A stretch of DNA of 64,000 bases from Candidatus Uhrbacteria bacterium (GTDB lineage: Bacteria; Patescibacteriota; Patescibacteriia; 2-12-FULL-60-25). Positions 1 through 5,684 of this stretch are shown here, piece by piece; positions within the stretch are counted from its first letter, which is position 1; every line of letters starts with the position of its first letter. The notes under the pieces were generated by a model, which was not told where the DNA came from, made no database searches, and saw only the letters and a program-made list of their open reading frames with translations. The translations under genes were made by a program, and so were the position numbers. Location of the stretch: assembly GCA_020854265.1 (NCBI GenBank), contig JADZFU010000002.1:1-64000 (forward strand). The letters run 5' to 3'.

Positions 1-31
1 CAGCCGAGCTCTTCTTCATATCACCTCACCG

Positions 32-69
32 AGCCCCGTAATCCGCAAGGATTTTATGGGGCTGTTTTT
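32..69 (+). terminator. Intrinsic terminator closing an upstream unit
   Basis: An AGCCCC...GGGGCT stem with a GCAA loop is followed by GTTTTTA. It ends a transcript that enters the window from the left. Bases 1-31 are pyrimidine-rich like the inserts of the array below and hold no recognisable gene. A promoter follows at once (83-111). Confidence 0.8.
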
Positions 70-82
70 ATTCGTGATTTCG

Positions 83-111
83 TTGACAAAAACTAAATAA
101 TTATTTACTAT
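83..111 (+). promoter_or_regulatory. Promoter of ORF-free unit 1
   Basis: TTGACA (83-88), a 17-base AT-rich spacer, then TACTAT (106-111). The same layout recurs in front of most cassettes in this window. Confidence 0.7.
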
Positions 112-117
112 ATTTCG

Positions 118-211
118 AGGCAGCTACGTGGTCTAGCGTGATATGTCGTTACGAGATCTGACCAATCTTGATCTACAGAGCCCTCCGACCTCACATCGGA
201 GGGCTGTTTTA
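118..211 (+). ncRNA. Putative small RNA, array unit 1
   Basis: A transcript of about 94 nt runs from the estimated start near 118 to the terminator stem AGCCCTCCGA (179-188) / TCGGAGGGCT (196-205) with its U-tract. It has no Shine-Dalgarno sequence and no plausible ORF. The insert of about 60 nt shares no sequence with the other units; only the terminator and the following -35 are common. The function is unknown. Confidence 0.5.
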
Positions 212-340
212 TTGACAAATTTACTTTATTTTGTTACTTACTTTTTAGGTGCATTGTGATCTTTCGTTTCGCGGCCCGCTCCGGTCCTACCCGGCCAACA
301 CTGCAGAGCCTTCCGATATTTAGTCGGAAGGCTGTTTTTA
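212..340 (+). ncRNA. Putative small RNA, array unit 2, with its promoter
   Basis: TTGACA (212-217) begins right at the U-tract of the previous terminator; TACTTA (235-240) follows after 17 bases. The transcript (about 247-340) is C/T-rich, lacks an ORF and ends in AGCCTTCCGA/TCGGAAGGCT plus TTTTT. Compared with unit 1, one C-G pair of the terminator stem is changed to T-A on both arms, a compensatory change that supports the hairpin. Confidence 0.5.
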
Positions 341-342
341 TC

Positions 343-371
343 TTGACAAAATCCATATTTTATTGTTATCT
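343..371 (+). promoter_or_regulatory. Promoter of the helicase cassette
   Basis: TTGACA (343-348) lies just after the unit 2 terminator, with a weak -10 TTATCT or TATCTA at 366-372. The leader to the ATG at 421 is about 45 nt and ends in AAAGG, six bases before the start. Confidence 0.6.
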
Positions 372-420
372 AGCGGGTCCGCTTACTACCGGGCGGGCAG
401 GTACATTCGAAAGGTAAGAC

Positions 421-2253
421 ATGGAACAGCAGAGGTTGGAGGCCAGTTTTCCTCATGACGAGATCAGGTCCGAACAGGCCACGGCCCTGAAGTTCATCGC
501 TGCGCATCCGGAAGGGTGCATCATCGAAGCGACGACGGGCTCCGGCAAGACAGCCATCGGATGGGCCGCCCTCAAGGCGGCCGAGAAGATGGGCCAGAAG
601 GGCCTCGTCTACGTCACGCCGACCAAGACGCAGGCCGAGCAAGTCCTGAAGGGCTATGCCAAGAGCGGCAACAACAAGGTTGCGCTCACGGTGCTCGGCC
701 GAGCGGAGTACGAGTGCCTCTACTACCAAGGCATCTCGGAAACGCCGGTCAATGCAGAACAGTCGCCCTGCTACATGCTCGACTGCGGACACCGCGTCGA
801 TCAGGAGACGGGGGAAACGGAAGACGAGGGCGAGGAGCCCTGTCCGTATTACCAGGCCAAGTTCGAGGCCAAACAGTCGCTCATGAGCGGGGGAATCGTG
901 GTTACGACTACGGCCTTCTACCTCATGAACCGCTTGATGGTCAGCGGCTGGCGCGAAGCGGAGGTCGCACAGACCGTCGTCGACGAAGCGCATACCTTGC
1001 CCAATGTCGCGCGCCACATCTTTGACCAGACGGTCACGGACTGGCATCTCAAGCGCGTAGCCGACATGATCGAGACGATCAACGAAGCGGAGGCGGGCAA
1101 GCTCCGCACCTTCTACCAGGCCTTCATGGCCATGGTGATGAAGAAGGCCTCTCAAGAAGCCACCTTGCTCACGGACGAGCAGATCGAGAAGCTCGTCGAC
1201 CTCCTCAAGGAGATCGACGTCGCCGCAAACGAGAAGAGCGTACGTGCTGCAATCCGTAACGGCACCATCGATCCGGTGGAGGATAGAGAGACGCTGCGCG
1301 TGCTCACCAACTTCATTCCCGGTGTGCGGCGTATGATCCGTTCGCTCCAGTACTCAATGGAGAAGAGCACGCGCAGGCCGCTCAACTACGTGGTCGCCTT
1401 CCACTACAAGAAGGATGATCCCGCGTTCAGCGAGACCAAGAAGAAGGCGCGCTACTTCCTGACGGTAAAGAGCTACTACGTTGCTCCGATCATCCGCAAG
1501 GTGTTCTCGGGGCCGACCATCCTGCTCTCGGCCACGATCGGCAATCCTGCCATCTTCGGTTTCGAGAGCGGAATGAAGCAGCCCTTCATCGCCCTCGAGT
1601 CGACCTTCTCCGCAAAAAAGACGCGCCTCTTCCAGCCGCGCGACATGCCCAACTTGAGCTACAACAAGCGCGAAGAGAAGGACATGAAGCATGCGCTGCG
1701 CGACATCGTGCGTGCAGCAAAGCGTTTTGCCGACGCCGGCCATCGATCGCTGATAGTGGTCGTGTCCGAGGCCGAGCGCAAACGCGTGCTTGCCCGCGCT
1801 GCGGACAACCAGCTCGACATGATCTCCTACGACAAGGAGCAGGGCGTGTCGGCGAGGGATGCTGCGCGGCGCTTCAAGGCGGGAGAGGGGAGCTGCCTCG
1901 TAGGAACGGCGGCGCAGTACGGGGAGGGGATCGACCTCCCGAACGGGATTTGTCCCGTAATCTTCTTCCTGAGGCCGAGCTTTCCGAGTCCCAAGGATCC
2001 CGTTGCACAGTTCGAAGAGCGGAGGTTTGGGGAGCAGAGGTGGGCCATCTGGCGCTACCGAGCCGTCCTGCAGGCCCTGCAGGTACGCGGTCGCAACATC
2101 CGCAGCGCTGGCGACATGGGCGTGTGCTTCTTCATCTCGTCGCAGTTCCGCGACTTCGTTGCCGGTGCACTTCCGCACTGGCTTCGTCCGGCCTATCGGA
2201 CGAAGGAGACCTTCGACCAGAACATCCAGGAGGCTCTCAAGCTCCTGGCGTGA
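421..2253 (+). CDS. DinG/XPD-type superfamily 2 helicase with Fe-S cysteines
   Basis: A 610-residue 5'-3' DNA helicase of the Rad3/XPD/DinG group, probably acting on damaged or branched DNA. Walker A is at residues 37-44 (ATTGSGKT) and the DEAH box at 188-191. Between them four cysteines (C99, C117, C122, C141) are spaced as in the Fe-S domain of this family. Near the C-terminus a QVRGRNIRS segment fits motif VI. The start at 421 follows AAAGG. The gene is a single-gene cassette with its own promoter and terminator, and its codons are rich in C/G at third positions (CTC, GAG, AAG), unlike dnaE downstream. Its separation from the core genes suggests an accessory or mobile origin, which is inference. 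The family call is firm; the role is open. Confidence 0.85.
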   Translation: MEQQRLEASFPHDEIRSEQATALKFIAAHPEGCIIEATTGSGKTAIGWAALKAAEKMGQKGLVYVTPTKTQAEQVLKGYAKSGNNKVALTVLGRAEYECLYYQGISETPVNAEQSPCYMLDCGHRVDQETGETEDEGEEPCPYYQAKFEAKQSLMSGGIVVTTTAFYLMNRLMVSGWREAEVAQTVVDEAHTLPNVARHIFDQTVTDWHLKRVADMIETINEAEAGKLRTFYQAFMAMVMKKASQEATLLTDEQIEKLVDLLKEIDVAANEKSVRAAIRNGTIDPVEDRETLRVLTNFIPGVRRMIRSLQYSMEKSTRRPLNYVVAFHYKKDDPAFSETKKKARYFLTVKSYYVAPIIRKVFSGPTILLSATIGNPAIFGFESGMKQPFIALESTFSAKKTRLFQPRDMPNLSYNKREEKDMKHALRDIVRAAKRFADAGHRSLIVVVSEAERKRVLARAADNQLDMISYDKEQGVSARDAARRFKAGEGSCLVGTAAQYGEGIDLPNGICPVIFFLRPSFPSPKDPVAQFEERRFGEQRWAIWRYRAVLQALQVRGRNIRSAGDMGVCFFISSQFRDFVAGALPHWLRPAYRTKETFDQNIQEALKLLA

Positions 2254-2322
2254 GTGACGTCGCCGCGCGCGCATATGTCTCGCGCCGCGCCCTAGGTCGC
2301 TCATTCGTGTCTTTCACTGCCT

Positions 2323-2360
2323 AGCCCCGTCATTCCGAAAGGAGTGGCGGGGCTGTTTTT
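2323..2360 (+). terminator. Terminator of the helicase cassette
   Basis: A 14-base-pair stem starting AGCCCCGTCATTCC with a GAAA loop, then GTTTTT. It has the same AGCCC...GGGCTGTTTTT style as the array terminators. Confidence 0.85.
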
Positions 2361-2389
2361 ATCTAAAAATACAAAGCCGCGTTTAGGGA

Positions 2390-2419
2390 TTGACATAAAT
2401 ATCAAATTATGGCTAACTA
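2390..2419 (+). promoter_or_regulatory. Promoter of the 2489 cassette
   Basis: TTGACA (2390-2395) and TAACTA (2414-2419, 18-base spacer). The leader of about 60 nt ends in AGAGGT before the ATG at 2489. Confidence 0.6.
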
Positions 2420-2488
2420 TCGAGTCCCTGTGAAAGGGATCCGTTAGGAATACTCCTGGCGGCGTTCGTTCTACTACAGAGGTCCGAC

Positions 2489-3400
2489 ATGACCGATCCC
2501 GCCCTCGAGACCCACGGCTCCAACGGCAACGGCATCCACACGCTCGACAACCCCGGCCCCGCCGCCAAGAAGGGGCGCGCCAAGAAGGACGAGTCCGCCG
2601 CGCCCAAGCGCACGGCCGACGTCGTCGGCTACGAGGTGCTCTGCGAGAGCCTCTCGCCGCTCCTCATGGATCGCTTCGACCCGCAGGTGATGGTCGACAC
2701 CCTCATCTTCGGCAAGCGGACGCCGGCCGACCGCGAGACTCCGCTCGAGACGCGCTGCATCCCCAAGATGTACCGCGACGACGAGGGCCGCGTGATCCTG
2801 CTCGACAAGCACCTCTACGCGTGCCTCAACGCCGCCGGCCGCTCCATCAAGATCGGCAAGGAGGGCAAGCTCGCGAACGCGACGGACACCAAGCTCTTCG
2901 CGGTGCTCGAGATCAAGGAGATGGAGATCCCGCTGATCTTCACCCCGGGCCGCAACCCGAAGGTGCCCGGCGAGGTCGGCAAGAACCCGACGAGCGAGAA
3001 GCCGTGGAAGGGCTTCAGCCGCGTGAAGGTGCACGACCAGCAGGTCGGCGAGGCGGTCGACGAGGACAAGGCGGCGCTCGCCGAAGCCACCAAGAACCTC
3101 GGTGACGAGGTCTTCGGCCCCGAGCTCGACCCCGAGAGCCCGTGGCGCGTCGACGTCCAGCGCGGCGTCGGCAACACCGGCATCGCCAACGCGATCGTCC
3201 GGCCGTGCTTCGAGGAGTGGGGCTTCAAGGTCACCATCGAGGTCGACTACACCGGCCTCGAGGGATTGACCTCGGAGCACATCCAGCAGCTCTTCGAGCG
3301 CGCGGGCAAGCGCGTCGGACTGCTCTCGTACCGGCCCGCCTGCAAGGGGCCGTACGGCCGCTTCAAGGTCGCGTCGTTCAAGGAGATCAGCGCGCGCTGA
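2489..3400 (+). CDS. Uncharacterised protein, phage-protein-like
   Basis: 303 residues. The first 45 or so are low-complexity and Lys/Ala/Gly-rich; the rest looks globular. The C-terminal part has the pattern 'RPxFxEW, beta strands, ERAGKRVGLLSYRP, GPYGRF', which I recall from uncharacterised proteins of bacteriophages and prophages. That is a memory-based match, not a search result. No catalytic motif is visible. The start is fixed by AGAGGT. The gene is a cassette: own promoter, terminator at 3424, very C/G-ending codons. Its neighbours are the DinG-type helicase cassette and the array of ORF-free units. Confidence 0.6.
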   Translation: MTDPALETHGSNGNGIHTLDNPGPAAKKGRAKKDESAAPKRTADVVGYEVLCESLSPLLMDRFDPQVMVDTLIFGKRTPADRETPLETRCIPKMYRDDEGRVILLDKHLYACLNAAGRSIKIGKEGKLANATDTKLFAVLEIKEMEIPLIFTPGRNPKVPGEVGKNPTSEKPWKGFSRVKVHDQQVGEAVDEDKAALAEATKNLGDEVFGPELDPESPWRVDVQRGVGNTGIANAIVRPCFEEWGFKVTIEVDYTGLEGLTSEHIQQLFERAGKRVGLLSYRPACKGPYGRFKVASFKEISAR

Positions 3401-3423
3401 TCTCCGCAGGCGTCTGACCCTGG

Positions 3424-3457
3424 CCCTCCATCGAATCACATCGGTGGAGGGTCTTCT
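3424..3457 (+). terminator. Terminator after the 2489 cassette
   Basis: CCCTCCA (3424-3430) pairs with TGGAGGG (3445-3451), followed by TCTTCT. The U-tract is weaker than in the other cassettes, so some readthrough into the next element is possible. Confidence 0.7.
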
Positions 3458-3469
3458 AAAAACCACCAT

Positions 3470-3569
3470 AGTCCGCCGTTGCAAAGCGGCGCTCGGCTGA
3501 GTCAGGTACTCCGGACTGTTCTATCGAGCCCCTCGTAAAATCCATGCGGATCACGAGGGGCTATTTTTT
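3470..3569 (+). ncRNA. Compact multi-stem RNA element followed by a terminator
   Basis: AGTCCG (3470-3475) pairs with CGGACT (3512-3517) and encloses CGCCG/CGGCG and CTC/GAG hairpins, a small multi-branched fold of 48 nt. It is followed by a strong terminator, AGCCCCTCGT (3527-3536) / ACGAGGGGCT (3553-3562) plus TTTTTT. No TTGACA precedes it, so it is probably made by readthrough from 2489. It is too short for a tRNA and I recognise no known RNA family. Confidence 0.4.
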
Positions 3570-3580
3570 ATATCAAAATA

Positions 3581-3712
3581 TTTACAAACGATTCAAAAAC
3601 ATATATGAATAGCTTGATTGTGTTGTTTCTCGCTCCATTGCAGCCTAGCGAATCCTGCCTTACTCCAAACCTCCGAGCCCCGACATCTTCCAAGATCGTC
3701 GGGGCTGTTTTA
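3581..3712 (+). ncRNA. Putative small RNA, array unit 3, with promoter
   Basis: TTTACA (3581-3586), 17 bases, TATGAA (3604-3609). The estimated transcript is 3616-3712, ending in AGCCCCGAC/GTCGGGGCT with an inner ATCTT/AAGAT stem and TTTT. There is no Shine-Dalgarno sequence or ORF. The insert is pyrimidine-rich. Confidence 0.5.
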
Positions 3713-3846
3713 TTGACAATAATAATCAATTCACGTAAGAGATGAGCGACCGTATTCACGCGTAGCCCGTCCTATTCCGTCGCGCTCTTCGCCAGCCCAC
3801 CTTTTCTCTACCGAGCCCTCCGACCAAAGATCGGAGGGCTGTTTTA
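3713..3846 (+). ncRNA. Putative small RNA, array unit 4, with promoter
   Basis: TTGACA (3713-3718) starts inside the preceding U-tract; TAAGAG (3736-3741) follows after 17 bases. The transcript (about 3748-3846) is ORF-free and strongly C/T-rich. It ends in AGCCCTCCGA (3814-3823) / TCGGAGGGCT (3831-3840). From CTACCG through the U-tract it is identical to the unit 6 terminator. Confidence 0.5.
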
Positions 3847-3981
3847 TTGACAATTTTGTTATTTTATGCAGAAAATATCTTCAGCTGCATCCCCGCGCGC
3901 AGCAGTGCTCAGATCTTTACGCTGCGCTAACCTAACCCGTACTCCCGAGCCCTCCGATCACAAATCGGAGGGCTGTTTTTA
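3847..3981 (+). ncRNA. Putative small RNA, array unit 5
   Basis: TTGACA (3847-3852) follows the unit 4 terminator. The -10 is unclear here, so the start near 3882 is a guess. There is no ORF. The terminator is AGCCCTCCGAT (3948-3958) / ATCGGAGGGCT (3964-3974) plus TTTTT. Confidence 0.42.
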
Positions 3982-3991
3982 TATTTGAATA

Positions 3992-4114
3992 TTGACTTTA
4001 TTTAGAATCTTTGATAACTACTGAGGACTGCAACCAACTCCGGCGCAGCGCGTATCTCATCATACTCCACTTCGCTACCGAGCCCTCCGACCAAAGATCG
4101 GAGGGCTGTTTTTA
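3992..4114 (+). ncRNA. Putative small RNA, array unit 6, with promoter
   Basis: TTGACT (3992-3997), 17 bases, TAACTA (4015-4020). The transcript is about 4027-4114, ORF-free, with terminator arms at 4081-4090 and 4098-4107. The 33 bases from the terminator 3' arm to the -35 (3964-3996) recur exactly at 4097-4129. Confidence 0.5.
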
Positions 4115-4124
4115 TATTTGAATA

Positions 4125-4299
4125 TTGACATTTCAATAATATTGGGCATTATTGAGGCGCCTGTATTGCTCTCCGCAGCCGGGTGATGTCCCTTGCCGCA
4201 AACAACCCTAGAGCCGCCTAGTGTTTTATACTCTGTCTTGCTTCACTCTAGACCAGCCTTCCGAGCCCTCCGACTTCAAATCGGAGGGCTGTTTTTTTT
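4125..4299 (+). ncRNA. Putative small RNA, array unit 7, with promoter
   Basis: TTGACA (4125-4130), 16 bases, CATTAT (4147-4152). The longest unit, about 140 nt (4160-4299). No convincing Shine-Dalgarno sequence or ORF is seen. Terminator arms are at 4264-4273 and 4281-4290 with an eight-base U-tract. Confidence 0.48.
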
Positions 4300-4325
4300 G
4301 ATCAATGCAGTTATGTTGACCACGA

Positions 4326-4465
4326 TTGACAATGATCGCTTTATTTGCTTAAATTATTTTACTGTTGTGGCGCCATCATACGCGCACTCCGGCAATCTCA
4401 AGTAGCACGTTCTCCAGTCGATTCATCTACCGAGCCCTCCGACTTCAAATCGGAGGGCTGTTTTT
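4326..4465 (+). ncRNA. Putative small RNA, array unit 8, with promoter
   Basis: TTGACA (4326-4331), 17 bases, TTAAAT (4349-4354). The transcript is about 4361-4465. Its terminator (4433-4459) is identical to that of unit 7 including the loop, while the insert is unrelated. It is the last unit before the next protein gene. Confidence 0.5.
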
Positions 4466-4472
4466 ATTTGTG

Positions 4473-4481
4473 TGCTATACT
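4473..4481 (+). promoter_or_regulatory. Extended -10 promoter of the 4547 gene
   Basis: TGCTATACT (TGn plus TATACT at 4476-4481) with no clear -35. It lies just downstream of the last array terminator. Confidence 0.5.
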
Positions 4482-4492
4482 ATGGTAGTTAC

Positions 4493-4521
4493 TAGTTTTC
4501 AGTGTCATTCACTGAAAACTA
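4493..4521. repeat. Perfect 12-bp inverted repeat in a leader
   Basis: TAGTTTTCAGTG (4493-4504), five bases, CACTGAAAACTA (4510-4521). It lies between the TATACT and the ATG at 4547 and is followed by more ACTAAAAACT-type repeats. It could be an operator or an mRNA hairpin. Confidence 0.6.
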
Positions 4522-4546
4522 AATACTACAAACTAAAAACTGACCT

Positions 4547-4882
4547 ATGTTCCTCTCAAATTCACAAGACCTCATAAACTTGGTCGGAGCGATCTGTCTT
4601 CTTTGGGTATCCGGCTTTTTATGCTGGGCTTTGTACGAGATTGCCCGCCTTACGCACCAAGCGAATGATCTCGTTACCGATACACGCGAAAAGGTGACCA
4701 TGCTGGAAGAATTCGTCAGCACGCTTGGTGAAAAAATGACTGCACTTTCAACGTATGCAGGGCTGATAACCGCTGGAAGTAAAACGTTCATGAACATGAT
4801 GGAAGCTAGAGGAGGGGATTCGGCAAAAAAGAAGAAAGGGAAAAAGGGCATGCCCAGCTTGGATGAATTAGATGATGAATAA
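4547..4882 (+). CDS. Small membrane-anchored coiled-coil protein
   Basis: 111 residues. One N-terminal membrane segment (about residues 10-32), then a helical stretch that looks coiled-coil (about 35-75), then a Lys-rich, Asp/Glu-ending tail. This layout resembles DUF948/YtxH-like envelope proteins, but I cannot assign a family. There is no Shine-Dalgarno sequence. The leader is made of AAACTRAAAACT-type repeats resembling the leader of serS. The C/G-ending codon bias of the cassettes is absent, so this looks like a native gene. It is followed by a bidirectional terminator. Confidence 0.7.
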   Translation: MFLSNSQDLINLVGAICLLWVSGFLCWALYEIARLTHQANDLVTDTREKVTMLEEFVSTLGEKMTALSTYAGLITAGSKTFMNMMEARGGDSAKKKKGKKGMPSLDELDDE

Positions 4883-4885
4883 TGT

Positions 4886-4915
4886 AAAAACCCCGACCAG
4901 TTGGTCGGGGTTTTT
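4886..4915. terminator. Bidirectional terminator
   Basis: AAAAACCCCGACC, AGTT loop, GGTCGGGGTTTTT. It serves the 4547 gene on plus and the 4917-5591 gene on minus, whose TAA lies at its edge. Confidence 0.85.
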
Positions 4916-4916
4916 C

Positions 4917-5591
4917 TTAGTGAAGGACCATGTTGCGCGAGAGCCAGAAGCCGTGGATGGCATCGTCGAGAAGTCCGATGCGCGCTTCGCGCTCCTCCTC
5001 GGACCGGTCGGGCCGTTCACGGCTTGCGACAACTTTCCGCAGAAAGTCCGAGAGCTCGTCCCCGAAGGAATCGAGATTCGAACCGTGTGATGGCAGGATC
5101 TTGTGACCGTAGGCCGTGATAGCGCCTTTGTAGCGGCTATCGAGCAGACGGTAGACCAACCGCTGTGCCATTCGCATGGCATGCTTCTTGGTGCGGCGCG
5201 AATCTAGTCCGCTGTCATGCAGCTCCTGACCGATCAGGTTGGCAGTGAAGAACTTGAGGGCCGCGAGACCGAGCCAGTACCGCTCGCACGGAACGTCGGT
5301 GATGACGACGCCGTCCACGGTATGACACTCGTCGCTGTCGAAGAACTCCAGACTCTGATACCCGATTATCTGTTTCGAGATCCGATTGTCCTCGCACACC
5401 AGGATCCGCACGGGAAAACCGGTCCTGCGGCGTGCGCGGTGCAGATGCTTGATCGGAGCAGGAGACCCGACGCGTACTTCGATCATATCCACATTATCGC
5501 GGACGAATACCGCGACTTCGAGCGCAAACGGGTCGTTTTTTGCCGCGCTTTGCAACGCATTCCAAAATTGTCGAAAGGTGCGGATACTCAT
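4917..5591 (-). CDS. Uncharacterised protein (cassette)
   Basis: 224 residues from the ATG at 5591; an upstream in-frame ATG at 5624 lies before the predicted transcription start, so it is unlikely to be used. The predicted -10 is TATGCT and GGGGGA lies before the ATG. The protein is Arg/Asp/Glu-rich and soluble, with no membrane segment and no motif I recognise. Codons are C/G-ending like the other cassettes. It is divergent from dnaE; the two -35 boxes abut at 5629-5640. The function is unknown. Confidence 0.65.
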   Translation of the reverse strand: MSIRTFRQFWNALQSAAKNDPFALEVAVFVRDNVDMIEVRVGSPAPIKHLHRARRRTGFPVRILVCEDNRISKQIIGYQSLEFFDSDECHTVDGVVITDVPCERYWLGLAALKFFTANLIGQELHDSGLDSRRTKKHAMRMAQRLVYRLLDSRYKGAITAYGHKILPSHGSNLDSFGDELSDFLRKVVASRERPDRSEEEREARIGLLDDAIHGFWLSRNMVLH

Positions 5592-5612
5592 CCGAATTTC
5601 CCCCGAACCGAT

Positions 5613-5657
5613 AGCATAGTCCATGATTTTGACCTGTCAATGTCGGCCGTTTAGGAT
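5613..5657. promoter_or_regulatory. Back-to-back divergent promoters for 5591(-) and dnaE(+)
   Basis: Plus: TTGACC (5629-5634), 17 bases, TAGGAT (5652-5657). Minus: TTGACA (5640-5635), 16 bases, TATGCT (5618-5613). The two -35 boxes touch, forming TTGACCTGTCAA, so the polymerases would compete or share a regulator. Confidence 0.65.
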
Positions 5658-5684
5658 AGGGCTATCCCGAGGCGTGCAGGCTTT

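Noticed and set aside
3570..4470. CRISPR array
   Set aside because: The repeated modules are terminators plus -35 boxes, units vary from 130 to 185 bases, repeats are not of uniform length and no cas gene is near.
3570..4470. Integron cassette array with attC sites
   Set aside because: The hairpins end in GTTTTTA and lack the RYYYAAC/GTTRRRY boxes; no integrase was seen.
5592..5624. Upstream ATG (5624) as start of the 4917-5591 gene
   Set aside because: It lies upstream of the predicted transcription start.
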